From positions 12,550,620 through 12,614,619 of the forward strand of contig JAZAYU010000008.1 of the NCBI GenBank assembly GCA_038501625.1: 64,000 nt of DNA, given 5' to 3'. Positions within the stretch are counted from its first letter, which is position 1. Every line of letters starts with the position of its first letter. A program made the translations under genes and the position numbers. Positions 32,011 through 44,869 of this stretch are shown here, piece by piece. The DNA is from Corbicula japonica (taxonomy: Eukaryota; Mollusca; Bivalvia; Venerida; Cyrenidae). The notes beneath the pieces are model-generated. The model had not been told where the DNA came from, searched no databases, and saw only the letters and a program-made list of their open reading frames with translations.

Positions 32011-35000
32011 GTAGGAATTGTATTGTTAAATAAATATTGTTATCAATGTTGTATTTTAATTATCGACTCGTTTTGATAACAAGTATCTTCATATGGGACA
32101 CCTCTTAGAAAAATTTCACTTCGGTCACATTTTTGTTTGAATTGAATAAATCTTGGAATGTTCCGTTTATGCTCAAACAAAATGTCCGTATAAATATTGA
32201 GAATAAGTATTGCATATTTTATGTATACTGGTTTTTGGCATTTGTTTTTATATTATTTTGGTTATCTATATATGCTTTAAAGTGAACATTATAGTGTTCT
32301 GAGGCTGTATTTACGTTTGAAAGTTCAAGTTAGATGGAAGAACGCTTTATTTACCTAGCACAGAATAACTAAACGGAAATAACGTTTGCACCAGGACACT
32401 GGAATCATTTTTGAAACGTCTAGAAAGACGATACTGATGTCGCTCAAACTAAAATGTGGTATGGTCATCTGTTATATTGTAGATTTGTCTATAACTGGTA
32501 CAAATATGTACACGTATTTAGGTATATTTCCCATGAATTCTAGTTCTGACGGACAGGGATTTTCATTTGTTTCAGTACGCGTAAGTTCACAGACATTATA
32601 GCATTATTTTGACTGAACTGACCGTACAAATTCACCCTAAGATAAATACATTTCAAAACATCTAGCTGGCAATAAGTATTTCCTTAAAGTATTTGCAAAG
32701 TTTGTCCCAACTTAATTGATCACTAACTTATGCACCTAGTACTTTCTCTATGGTTTGTATATAATCTGTCTATGCAAAATTGCTTTTCGTGATCCGCCTT
32801 AAACAATATAATAGCTTATGCAAAATTGACACAACATCCGATGATATATTGAATAGTTTAGTAAATATATAATATTCCCAATAATAATAAGGGTTGGGTT
32901 AGTTGCTTGTTGCATTATAATCAGTGTAAAATCGCTTTTGAAACTGTCATCGTAAGTAAGTCTTTGGTGTCACGCAACAGTTCAAGACATATATCTTTTT
33001 AAATCATCATACATCAAGAGTAATCGTAAATATTCAGGCATATCAGCGATACTTAAGCAGATTTTGGTGTAATGTGCACATATGAACTTTTCAATTCACA
33101 GAAAATCCAAATTCATTTATATTGCATTATATTGCATAGGAATGCTGTTACCGGTTAATCAAAGCTATACCTAATGAGATTTTCTACGAGCAAAAACATT
33201 AATCAGTAAGAAAAAGTACTAATAATTATATCGTAGTTTGGAAAGGGCCATTTAAATCTCAATTTCACCTGCTGCGGCACTTTATTATAAATTGCATAAT
33301 TTAACAAAAAATAATCTAAAGTTCAACTTTGAAGGAGAAATACGTATAACTAGATGCAGTACATTGAACTCAATGGCGTTAATAGTATACCACTTATATT
33401 ATAAATCTACACATTATATTATAAATCTACACAATAGTTATTTCATTTGTGTTCAAGTGCAGCGTGGAGAACATAGTGAAATTCCATTTTACGTAAACAA
33501 ATAGTAACATGTGTGTTCAATATAATTACTTTCAAACGATAAAACTGCTTATTGTGCACAAATGCTTTACAATGTGTTAATACTCAGCAACCGTCAGCAG
33601 TATTACCTCTCCTAGGTGTGCATTAATCTTGCCCGTATCAGCGCTTGAATGTATCGCCTAAGGTAACCGGTCATCGTGCCCGTATCAGCGCTTGAATGTA
33701 TCGCCAAAGGTAACCGATCATCTTGCCCGTATCAGCGCTTGAATGTATCGCCAAAGGTAACCGATCATCTTGCCCGTATGAGCGCTTGAATGTATCGCCA
33801 AAGGTAACCGATGTTCTTGCCCGTATGAGCGCTTGAATGTTTCGCCAAAGGTAACCGATCATCTTGCCCGTATCAGCGCTTGAATGTATCGCCAAAGGTA
33901 ACCGATCATCTTGCCCGTATCAGCGCTTGAATGTATCGCCAAAGGTAACCGATCATCGTGCCCGTATGAGCTCTTGAATGTATCGCCAAAGGTAACCGAT
34001 CATCTTGCCCGTATCAGCGCTTGAATGTATCGCCAAAGGTAACCGATCATCTTGCCCGTTTCAGCGCTTGAATGTACCGCCAAAGGTAACCGATCATCTT
34101 GCCCGTATCAGCGCTTGAATGTATCGCCAAAGGTAACCGATCATCTCGCCCGTATCAGCGCGTGAATGTATCTCCAAAGGTAACAGATCATCTTGCCCGT
34201 ATCAGCGCTTGAATGTATCCCAAAAAATAACCGATCATCTTGCCCGTATCAGCGCTTGAATGTATCCCAAAAAATAACCGATCATCTTGCCCGTATCAGC
34301 GCTTGAATGTATCGCAAAAGGTAATCAATCATCTTGCCCGTATCAGCGCTTTAATGTATCCCAAAAAGGAACCGATCATCTTGCCCGCATCAGCGCGTGA
34401 ATGCATCCCCAAATGTAACCGATCATCTTGCCTGTATCAGCACGTAAATGTATCTTCAAAGGTAACCGATCATCTTGCCGGAATCAGCGCGTAAATGTAT
34501 CTCCCCAACATATGAAATGATCTAGCATGTATCAGCGCTTGAATGTATCTCCACAAGTAACCGATCATCTTGCCGGTAACAGCGCAAGAATGCATTTCCC
34601 CCTTAATGTGCAATCAACTTGCAAGTATCAGCGCTTAAATTTATCTCCTCAAGTATGCAATCTTCTAGCCAGTATCAGAGCCTGACTGGATCTCCCCCAA
34701 ATGTGCAACCAACATGCCTGAAACAACGCGTGAATTTATCTCAAGTATGCAATCATCTTGCCTGTATCAGCGCGTGAATGTATCTCCCCCAAGTATGCAA
34801 TCATCTTGCCAATATCAGCGCGTGAATGTATCTCCCCAAGTATGTAACCATCTTGTGTGTATCAGCGCGTGAATAAATCTCCCCAAAGTATGTAACCATC
34901 TTGCCTTTATCAGCGCGTGAATATATCTTCCCTAAGTATGCAATCATTTTGCCTGTATCAGCGCGTAAATGTATCTCCTCCAAGTATGCAACCATCATGC

Positions 35001-38000
35001 CTGTATCAGCGCGGGAATATATCTTCCCTAAGTATGCAATCATTTTGCCTGTATCAGCGCGTAAATGTATCTCCTCCAAGTATGCAACCATCATGCCTGT
35101 ATCAGCGCGGGAATGTATCTCCCCCCAAGTATGCAATCATCTTGCCTGTATCAGCGCGTGAATGTTTGTCCCCCCAAGTAGGCAATCATCTTGCCTGTAT
35201 CAGCGCGTGAATGTATCTCCCCCAAGTATGCAACCATCATGCCTGTATCAGCGCGGGAATGTATCTCCCCCAAGTATGCAATCATCTTGCCTGTATCAGC
35301 GCGTGAATGTTTGTCCCCCAAGTAGGCAATCATCTTGCCTGTATCAGCGCGTGAATGTATCTCCCCCAAGTATGCAACCATCATGCCTGTATCAGCGCGG
35401 GAATGTATCTCCCCCAAGTATGCAATCATCTTGCCTGTATCAGCGCGTGAATGTTTGTCCCCCAAGTAGGCAATCATCTTGCCTGTATCAGCGCGTGAAT
35501 GTATCTCCCTCAAGTATGTAATCATCTTGCCTGTATCGGCGCGTGAATGTTTATCCCCCAAGTATGTAATCATCGTGCCTGTATCGGCGCGTGAATGTAT
35601 CTCCCTCAAGTATGCAATCATCTTGCCTGTATCGGCGCGTGAAAAAAGTATCTCCGTCAAGTATGCAATCATCCTGCCTGTATCAGTGCGTGAAATTATC
35701 TCCCCCAAGTATGCAACCATCTTGCCTGTATCAGCGCGCGAATGTATCTCCCTCAAGTATGCAATCATCCTGCCAGGAACAGCGCGTGAATGTTTCTCCA
35801 CCATGTATGCAATCATCTTGCCAGGAACCGCGCGTGAATGTCTCCCTCAAGTATGCAATCATCTTGCCAGTATTAGCGCGTGAATGTATCTCCCTCATAT
35901 ATGCAATCACCTTGCCTGTATCAGCGCGTGAAATTATCTCTATCAAGTGTGCAATTATCTTGCCTTTACCAGCGCGTAAATGTATCTCCCCCAAGTATGC
36001 AACCATTTTGCTTGCATCAGCGCGTGAATGTATCTCCCTCAAATATGCAATTATCTAACCTGTATTAGCGCATAACTGTTTCTCTCCCAAGTATGCAATC
36101 ACCTTGCCTGTATCAGCGCGTGAAAGGATCTCTCTCAAGTGTGCAATCATCTTGCCTGTATCAGCGCATAAATGTATCTCTACAAGTAACCGATCATCTT
36201 GCCGGAATCAGCGCGTAAATGAAACTCCCCAAGTATGCAATCATCTTGTCTGTATCAGCGCGTGAATGTATATCACGCATGTATGCAATCATCTTTTCTC
36301 CCAAGTATACAGTCATCTTGTTAATTCAGCGAGTAATTATATTTTCCTTAAGTATGTAATCATCCTGCCTGTATCAGCACGTGAATGTATCGCCCCCAAG
36401 TATGCAATCATCTCGCCTTTATATGCACGTGAATATACAATTATCTTGTCTGCATCAGCGCGTGAATGTATCTCATTGGCAAAAAGCCGCTGACCGCTAA
36501 AAAGATCTTTTAGTACATGTATATATTTTAAAATATTTTTACGTATGGATTCAATTAAGAGAGAGCCGGTGGACTACGAGGAGGCTGAGCTTGCATGCAT
36601 ATTGTCATATTACAACCAAGAGTCCGAGCCCCGAGAACTCACGGAAGCAGATGTTACGTTTTTCCAAAGACGCCAGGATCAAAGGTAAGAGCTTCTCATG
36701 TGGCGATGTTTGCACAGAAAATGAAAACATGCATATGATAACAACACAAAATAAGAAAAAAAGATTTCAACGTCTTTAATATTTATTACAATTGGCAACA
36801 TATCGTTCCAGTTTCTTTGATTTTTAGATACCTCTTAAACTCTAATCATGATTGAAATAAAACGCAACGTTTCGCAATTCACGAGACGTTACGAGATGTT
36901 GTAATAAGAGTTTCTTGTCACTACAGCGATAAATTTTTCTCTCACTTTTTTTTAAATTGTAAGAACGTACTTCTTAGCGGTTTCTTAGCCATGTGTACCC
37001 TGTTACTTTACTGCTCATCAGTGAGTCACTGGGGATCCGTGACCACTTTTCATAACCCTGAAAAATTTGTTCAGATTGATTCATTGCAAAGAAAACGGTT
37101 TGTGGATTTAAATTTTGTTTATACACATTCGTCGGCTAAATTTAACAGATAAGCACTGTAAGAACAAAACACTTTTCCCATATTTTATAATTAGCTTATT
37201 TGTTACCATATATATATATTCAAATGTAACCACAAGTGTAATTTTCTATTTAATATTTTATTCCAGATTCGGGTACTTCCCTCCAGAAAGCGGGTTTCGA
37301 ACACGGCGAGAAGTGAGAACGCTGTCAGAGGAGGAATGGGAGCGTTTTGTTACTGTTGTACAAACAATGTATAGGGTACATATACTATTTTAGATCAATC
37401 GAACTGTACAGTATTTAAAAGAAATTACATTAATTGGTGCCCATATCGAAAGAAACTTATAATAAATGTACACTCACGGCGAGAATTCGCTATTCGCTTT
37501 TTTCTTAGCATGTCTTATTCCGCCCGTTCAAGTCATGTCAGTTGTCAAAATGTTGTTAACAACCAGTTTCAGATTCATGTATTCCTTTAAATTATTTATG
37601 CTCTAATGAAAAAGCCTTAATTTCTTTCAATGAAGAACATATCTGAATAAATATTAAAACTAATCAGTCAATAAATTTCAAACCTTGAAAATTTTTGAAG
37701 TCGACTTTTCTAAAACTTATGAAATACCACCTGATAGAAAACGGTTCGTTTTTAGTTTATTATGCTATTTTTGACTAAATAAAGGTAAATATTTTAAGAC
37801 TTACATTAACTTTTAACGTCATTAAACGCTTTTTAAATGTGACTGTCTTAAATATAGGAAGGGACACTGCACCGTTTTGGACGGCTGCATGGACAATGCG
37901 GTAAGAATGTTCATAAAGGGGCCGCATTTCTACCTTGGCATAGAGTTTTCATATTAGAGTAAGTACCTTAGTCATACGTTAAATCATTCTGTTACAGCAT

Positions 38001-41000
38001 TCATTGATTAATTCAGACAGATTGACTTCATAAAAAGTTTATTCCTTCAAATTTTTGCATGATAACTATACTAGTCCATAGTTTTGAAGGAACTATAAAA
38101 CATCTTGCCCGGAATTAGATTCTCAGATACCGATGTTAGGGTGCGTGGAGTCCCGCTGGAGCTTATGTTAGTATCAGCGATTTTATAGATTTCGTCTCAG
38201 AAAATATTACACCCAGACCGGCAACGTATTCTTTACATACCCTGTCAAGAAACCCCAAATAAGCTATATAATCTGAACGATGGACATAAAGTAGACAAGT
38301 CATGAGCTCAATATTATCCTACGTAAACATGCATTGTTTGCCAAAAGGTGCCTTCGGTACATGTGATCTATTTTCGGTTTTCGATATGTTATGAACTGAC
38401 GTTTAATTTACATTTTTCTTCTAAACAGTAAGCGATTTTTTACAATGCTAACCACATTATATACGAAATACAAGGACGCCACCACTGTCCTACCTGTTAT
38501 TTTAAGAGAACAAGAAAAAAAAACGAATTCGATATGCTGTTTCTGAGGGAACTTGCAGTTTTTAATCATTACAAAAAAAATTATAAAAAAAAACAATCGA
38601 AACTACTGAACGGTCAACAGTTCGCGAGCGCGGACGTTTTTAGAATTTTATAAAACTGGTAAAAATACCAAAGTACATTTCTATAATGTATCAGGTAATA
38701 ATAAAATACAAAATTACATTTGTAACATTTGTGTAAGGTATCAGGTAATAAAAAAACTCATTCCTGAAACTAAAAGTATATAATTAACAGCGATATGCTG
38801 ATCAACACTTTGCAATTACCTCCATTCCAATTTCAATAGGATTAAATAACAAAACACTAGTCAAAATTTCCCTCGACAAATGACAATACCTTTATAAAAT
38901 TGGAAACCTTTCAATTTGTCCGAGTATATTCATGAAGTTTATTACCGATACTGCTGCAGTGTCGAAAGATATATATTTTGACATACTTGAATATCCATGA
39001 AAATTTACTCGCTAATCTAGCAAAGGTGATTCCAGAAAGGGTTCAGTGGGGTCGCTCGAAGCCCCCTTTTGGATAGAAATTTTTAATTGTCATAGAGATT
39101 TTGACTAGAAAAGTAAAAAATATTATATAACTACTGCCCTAGTATTCCTCCTAACGAACCCCCTTTCTGAAAATACCGCATCGAACCATGCACTGTTAAA
39201 GCCATCTTGTAGTAACGTTACTTCAAATCTCAGTTTTGAAGAAGAGATGCGGAGAATCGATCAACGAGTCTTCCTGCCTTACTGGGACTACACGATAGAC
39301 AACAACATCACTAGACCCAGCGATTCTGTTCTTTGGTCGGAGTGTTTCTTCGGTAATGGCGTAGGGACTATCCAGACGGGACCTTTCAGGAACATGTATG
39401 GGGGACACAGTATTCAGCTCTTACGAGACTTTGCAAGGGATGGGCAGTGTCCACCAAGACTTATCAATAAAATGGATATATATGGAATTCTTAAAAAATG
39501 TCATTTTAAGGTAAGTTTACAACATTCTGATTTCATATAAAATATCAATATGATACATGGTCTTTTTAGCGTTAATGTTTGTCTCAAATTTTGGGTAAAT
39601 TGCACCATCTTGATTCATATTCAAATAAATACAATTAAAATACAAATTTAAGCACTTTAAAATAAACTAATCCAGACACATTGTCGCCCTCGATTAGCAT
39701 GTCCACATTATATTATTTTACAAAAGAAACTCCATAGTTAAACTTAGGTAGCCTGTACTTTTGTCAGTGCGCACTTAGTGCAAACATTGACTTATTCTGG
39801 GTTTTACTTTCATACTTCCGCATATTTTATGGGTTTTTTGAAAGTATAATAGACACAGATTATTAATTTTTACAATGATATTTTCAATGACAATAGAGAA
39901 AACGCGATATGCATCACGAAGACCAAATGAAAAAATATATGTATTATTAGTATATATTTTACTTAGATCTTATCTTTGAAACTTTATTGTAACGCACTTA
40001 AAGACTTAGTGACGCATTTGTACAAAATTGGTCTGTCACGTGACTGTCAAGTGATCGTTAACTGTCTATAACTCCGGTCCTAATCGCGTTAGATAAAAAA
40101 AATCCAATTTGATTACATCACATAAACGAGTTGTCCAATGTGATTAAAATCATCTCCTGAAAACCGCAACGCTATCAGGTTTGTCAGATCTGACTTTAGT
40201 GAGATTGCGAGTTGTCTTACGATCTAATGTTTTGTGTTTTAACAGGATATAACCACCGGGTCGGCGTCGCTTTTCTCAAACGTACACAATTTGGAACTGT
40301 TACATGATGGCGTTCATGACTGGTTGGGAGGTGATCTAGACGAGCTCCCGTTCTCCGCCTTTGACCCTGTCTTCTATTTACACCATGCTTTTATAGACTA
40401 CATTTGGGAAAAATTTAGACAGCATCAAATCAGTCGGTAATTGCTTTGAAGTTTTTTTCCACGTAGCGCTGATTTCAATATGACACAAATAAATAACTTT
40501 TTTAAACATGAAATATATTTTGCAGTTTTTCACACAGGCGATACCATCAAAACATAATTATACAACTTCAGAAAAATGGGAAAACTTGTAGAAAAAAAAA
40601 CTAAGTTCAGTGCAAAAATAGATATCAAAAAGGCCAACACCGTATTTTCACAATACACAAGCATAAGACTGATTGATGACAGCTTAGACCATAACTCGAA
40701 AATTCTGTCACGGTAAAATGAATACCGAATAACGTTAACCTAAATTTGCAACAAGGGTGGTAATAGCGTCCCTTGATACATGTACATGTCGGGGTTTTTC
40801 TTTGATCGGTGTCCCATGCAAACGACAAATAAAACTTATATCGCACGCTTTTTTATTGAATCTTTAGTTATGTACCTGTATTTTAGGTAACATTAATGAA
40901 GACACAGAGGTATAAACTTGTATGCCGCCGTCAATAATAATTGGAATCTAGATCATTAACGTCTAAATATTTCTGATAATACGTCTTCTTCTTACGGGGT

Positions 41001-44000
41001 TTACAAATTGTTGCGCAAAGCATACATATCGACGATCGAGCATTGAAAAATAATTCTGCAATTATTTTCAACTGAAGTATAATATAAATTGCGACAAAAA
41101 TGATAATTTCGGTAAAAGATTTATCATAACTTTCAAGAAATCGCATCCGAATCGTAACATAAAATCTACTAGCTACGGACGTCGCTCCGATTTTTGCCGA
41201 TTTATTTCAACAAGTTGCGTTTAAAATTAATAGGAGAGTTTTTTATGGAATGAATTATTTTTTTATCGAGTTATATGATAAGCAAAGTCATAAATTGCCG
41301 AAAAAGAAATATATTCTACGTTTAATAATGGAAACTGGTTGATTTGCTTTCATTTTTGTTTGATTTTGTCCGCTAAAATAACACAATATAAAACTCATCA
41401 AACTGTCACAAATGTTTTTAATATATTAGGATCACATAGTTCTATCAATACAATTAATTTGCTGCCGAAAATCTTCATCAACACAGCGAAAATCTTAGTT
41501 GGGGTAAGTGCACATAATTTCGGATAGTCCGAATTTCGGATACGAATTTTAAACACTTATTAAATCTAAAATTAATTAAAGAACCCGAATTTTATGTTTT
41601 ATGTATCTGCAAGACAGCTAATGATGAATCAGTTATATATATAAAATTGAATGAAGAAATATAAAACTGTTTCATTGTCAAAAACATTCCAGTTATGATA
41701 CCCAAATTCCAGTTCGATATCACATATTATGCAGTTTTAGCAGGTTTTCACTATTTTAAGTAATAGCACCTTTTACCAGCTAGATCCCTTAAAATTTAAA
41801 AGGATTAAGCTTATGGCATAATGCATTACTAACTATTGCTTGTGATTTTATTTCTCAAAAAGTTAAAAAAGTGATAAAAATAAAATTTGAAGCAGCGACT
41901 AAATAATCTAAAAGAAAAGCATGTATATAACTTGTACAATAAAATATTTTAAGCATTCTTTTTCGAAACAAAATCACGTTATCGTTATATGCCCTGCCTG
42001 TGAGCACCCTGCCCCTTTTTTGTGCCACCCTGCCCCATTTTGAGGTCTAGAATAATCCCTACGAACATTAGGTGTATGTCGTTTCAGTTGTAACGTAGAC
42101 CCGGAAAGTGATTGGCGCCCAGACGACGATTTGTGTCAGAAAGGTCGAGAAGATCATGGTGCAGACGACACATTATTTGGATACTCACACTTGCGCAATA
42201 TTGACGGTTCTTGGCAGAACTGGACTCGAGTATTCTACAACTACGAGGACCAGCCAACCTGCCCAGACTGCGGCCATTCTAAATATCTGTATTGTGATAA
42301 AAATGTAGATCCTCGATTCCCCGGCGGACTTTGTCTGACAAAAACCTTTGAGGCGTGCGAACAAAAGGACAGATACTACCTCAATTTACTGTCGTTAAAT
42401 TTTGATGATGGCCCACCGGTTTATCCTATGAACTCATCTCCGGTTGGGAAAATTAAGGGTCTGCCAGGGGATGGCCGGTCAAGAAACATGTCTTTAGAAA
42501 ACAGCAAAGAAATTCTTCTAGCAGAAACTGGTAAGTACTATGTAAATAATATTTCTTAGCTGTGACAGAAGTTTTACGAAATAAATAGCTATACTATAAA
42601 CATTTTCGAAGATTTTCGTGCAGGTAGAATTACACATTGAATGAAAAAGGTAAAATTTGCATATCAGGAATCGCCACACTCACAAAACACAGCCTCTCCA
42701 TGCAGCGAAAAGGAAGAGAAGAAGAGATAACAAGAGATAACATGTTTGTTATAAGTATGTCAATTCAAATAAGACGCCACGAACAACTAACGAAAACGAG
42801 AACCCTTGGGGTTACCTCATTGGAACGGTCAGTGTTGAGAGTGAGAGTTTCAGAGAATAAAAAACCATCTCTTTGGTTAGTTCGCCATTTTATTATCAAC
42901 TAATGAATACTTTATTTCGTGCAGCTTAATCACATTTGTTTGGTGAAGAACCTTTGTGAACTAAAGTTTACCCTAAAAATGCTATTCAAATACCTCTTGT
43001 TCACTAGTACTAAATGTATTGCGTATAATAGCTAGTTTTATTTTAATTTTTTCAGCGAGAGGAGGCGTTGAAGCTGTTGATTTCCTTCAAGCATTAAATG
43101 TTGTAGTAAGCGAGAAAATTCCATACACAGTGGAGAACAAAGGTATTATATTACGCTTAACTATTCCATCAATAATTGCAGCCAATCGCCTTTATTTTAA
43201 TTCACTTTTGAACGTTCTTAAATTAGCTGATAAATGCAATATATAAAATAGGACGATAAATAAAATAAATAATACCAGCCTCTATTTAAGTGCCAAGAGG
43301 GCAAAGACATTTTTGCTTTTATGCAATGACAATTAAAAGAATTAAAACGGGATTCCTTAGTGGTGCGGGTTCGCTCCCAGGTAGAGGCAATATCATTTGA
43401 AATTCACGGTAGCGCTATTTCTGCAGTGTGGCGGGCGTAAACGTCTCCCCGTACATATAGTTAGTACTGGTATCAGTAAAATAATCCCTTGCCGAAGTCA
43501 TGCAGATATGATAACGTATAGCAGGGCTATCCGATCAAACTTCTTGGCGATGTCCCGGTCAACTCAGTTGGTTGTGTAGTCGGAATTGCAGGGCTAGGCG
43601 TGTCGCCGTGACGGTGCGGGTTCGGTCCCAGGTAGAGGCAAAACCATTAGCGAACCCGCAGACAAGTTACTCTTCGTTGCACGTGGGCAGACCAGTTAAA
43701 TGTTCAGCAAAAACACAATTATTAAAACCAATATAAGGCTTACCATAAACAGTTTAATATAGGGCTGTGTTTCCACTGTAGAATGCTCCAATGGCTTTCA
43801 CTTAATTTCACGGTGTCAAAAATGCCGCATACCTTTCACAGCATAAAATGTATAATTGTGAGTTGAACTGCTATGTTTTAATACTTGAATTTAAGAATTA
43901 TATTTTTTTATAAACATACCCTTCTCCATGTATGTATGTCTATTGGTTTGTGTATTTCAGAGAAACATCCGCTAGAAGCTAGACAATCCAGCGTCGGCAG

Positions 44001-44070
44001 AGTGACATGTCCACTGCCGTTCTTGACTCTTATAGTGGTCATTGTTTTAGAACTAATATTTCTTCATTAA
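31891..44070 (+). CDS. secreted/anchored tyrosinase, nine coding exons, 520 aa
   Basis: Type-3 copper oxidase (phenol to quinone; in molluscs used for pigment and for cross-linking shell organic matrix). Exons: 31891-32010, 36560-36684, 37267-37375, 37858-37958, 39234-39510, 40246-40436, 42088-42530, 43056-43142 and 43961-44070. All junctions are GT/AG, phases match throughout, and the total is 1563 nt. Domains: signal peptide (residues 1 to about 18, LLLLYLPISWAS), an N-terminal Cys region, CuA His 129, 137 and 146 (RLHGQCG, VHKGAAFLPWHR), PYWDYTID, CuB His 264, 268 and 291 (LLHDGVHDW, FDPVFYLHHAFID), a Cys-rich C-terminal region (CPDCGHSKYLYC), and a hydrophobic tail (FLTLIVVIVLELIFL) at the very end suggesting membrane or GPI anchoring. 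No lesion seen. The least certain boundary is the exon 2 acceptor at 36558-36559, which has a weak pyrimidine tract. Confidence 0.88.
32011..33599. other. tyrosinase intron 1, first part
   Basis: AT-rich; a 21-bp duplication (TTATATTATAAATCTACACA) at about 33394-33434. No exon recognised. Confidence 0.4.
33600..36480. repeat. minisatellite of 47-48 bp units in tyrosinase intron 1
   Basis: About 60 head-to-tail units built on TATCAGCGC..GAATGTATC and ATCTTGCC. The left block (33610-34350) is homogeneous with a 47-bp unit (CGCCAAAGGTAACCGATC). The right block (34700-36200) has a 48-bp unit (CTCCCCCAAGTATGCAATC), and 34350-34700 is transitional. In 35100-35520 three neighbouring variants recur as a 144-bp higher-order unit. 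Because 48 is divisible by 3, the right block gives long but meaningless ORFs on both strands. Confidence 0.95.
37858..37958 (+). CDS. tyrosinase exon 4 (CuA site)
   Basis: Encodes HRFGRLHGQCGK and VHKGAAFLPWHRVFIL, containing the three copper-A histidines. Acceptor TATAG, donor GA|GTAAGT. Confidence 0.9.
37959..39233. other. tyrosinase intron 4
   Basis: AT-rich intron with no repeat or exon recognised. The introns 39511-40245 and 40437-42087 are likewise featureless to my reading. Confidence 0.45.
39234..39510 (+). CDS. tyrosinase exon 5 (between the copper sites)
   Basis: Encodes FEEEMRRIDQRVFLPYWDY, SVLWSECFFGNG and TGPFRNMYGG, the conserved linker between CuA and CuB. Acceptor CTCAG, donor AAG|GTAAGT. 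Confidence 0.9.
40246..40436 (+). CDS. tyrosinase exon 6 (CuB site)
   Basis: Encodes LLHDGVHDWLGG and FDPVFYLHHAFIDYIW with the three copper-B histidines. Acceptor AACAG, donor CG|GTAATT. Confidence 0.92.
42088..42530 (+). CDS. tyrosinase exon 7 (C-terminal Cys-rich region)
   Basis: Begins CNVDPESDW and contains TCPDCGHSKYLYCDK and GGLCLTKTFEAC, the Cys-rich C-terminal extension usual in molluscan tyrosinases. Donor ACTG|GTAAGT. Confidence 0.85.
42645..42836 (-). mobile_element. Naiad terminal repeat fragment in tyrosinase intron 7
   Basis: AAAAAGGTAAAATTTGCATA, TCAGGAATCGCCACACTCAC, then GAGAACCCTTGGGGTTACC and AACGGTCAGTG. It lies in the opposite sense to the gene and is confined to the intron. 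Confidence 0.82.
43345..43500 (+). repeat. SINE-like copy in tyrosinase intron 8
   Basis: GTGCGGGTTCGCTCCCAGG (box-B-like) is followed by GTGTGGCGGGCGTAAACGTC and CTCCCCGTACATA, the core shared with 7960-8085, 26409-26532 and 49745-49800. The box A part is not clear. Confidence 0.55.
43555..43640 (+). repeat. tRNA-like SINE head
   Basis: AACTCAGTTGGTTGTGTAGT (box-A-like) and GCGGGTTCGGTCCCAGG (box B, about 43616-43632) are spaced as in a tRNA-derived pol III promoter. The sequence does not fold as a complete functional tRNA, so I call it a SINE head, not a tRNA gene. Confidence 0.55.
43961..44070 (+). CDS. tyrosinase exon 9 (hydrophobic tail, stop)
   Basis: Encodes EKHPLEARQSSVGRVTC, then a run of about 18 hydrophobic residues to TAA. 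A C-terminal hydrophobic end directly before the stop suggests either a GPI-attachment signal or a tail anchor. Acceptor TTTCAG. Confidence 0.75.
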
Positions 44071-44523
44071 TCAGGCCTATAGTTTTTACCAAGATCCTGA
44101 GTAACTCCTCACAGCCATAAAGCTAGGCTTTACTATTACCTCTGAGCAGGAGCAGATTGCACTTGGCAGCTAATGAATTTACAACGACCACTGTGTAATT
44201 TGATAGTCATTTACCTTTAGCTCATCACAGATGTTTCTATTAATGATTTTTTTAGCCATCATCATTGCAAAGCAGCAAAAGAATTATTTTCACATTTTTA
44301 TTATAAGAACACCATTAACAATTATTATCACTATCATTTATTTCCAATATTAAGTAATATAACATTGAATTTGTATAGCAAATTGATTGCGATTGTTTTA
44401 TGCATTTGTTCGTATGTTTATGTGTGTTGTATGCATCTCCTTGTAGCATCAAGTTTTACAAAATGCTCATTTACTTCGATGCAGATGTTTAGCTAAATAT
44501 ACATTTCGTTATGTTTGTAATTC

Positions 44524-44529
44524 AATAAA
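44524..44529 (+). terminator. AATAAA poly-A signal of the tyrosinase gene
   Basis: First canonical AATAAA in a sensible position, about 455 bases after the TAA stop. Confidence 0.5.
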
Positions 44530-44869
44530 CTCATCAGAAAAATTGTATTGTTGTAGATAAAGTCCTATTTTGCGAACGTTTTATCCCTTTTAATGGCCGC
44601 TGCTGAACTGAGCAATAAATCTTCTCCGCCCAACTGTCTGTCAGTCCATTCGTCCTTTTGTCACATTTTGGTATCTCGATAGGAACTTGCAAATCACTTT
44701 GAATTCTTAACAATATACAGAAACATTTGAATATGTCAACAGAATGTCACTTTATGATTGTTTATACCTTGCCGTTAGAAATAGGTCACAAAGGTCAAAT
44801 TGTGAAAGCGGTCAGTGTCACAATTAAATGGCGTATTTTGATTTCTCTCCGAATAGCTGGTGGTTGTCA

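Noticed and set aside
35151..35816. Long repetitive ORFs with a 16-residue unit (GEIHSRADTGKMIAYL) on both strands
   Set aside because: They arise because the minisatellite unit is 48 bp, a multiple of three. Several frames on both strands stay open equally, the array is intronic, and units with 47 bp break it.
33600..36480. CRISPR-like array
   Set aside because: Units are contiguous and vary throughout, with no unique spacers; the DNA is eukaryotic.
39223..39408. Minus-strand ORF overlapping tyrosinase exon 5
   Set aside because: Antisense shadow of a real exon.
43555..43640. Functional tRNA gene
   Set aside because: Box A and B are present, but acceptor and anticodon stems do not pair convincingly and the sequence is joined to SINE-type text.
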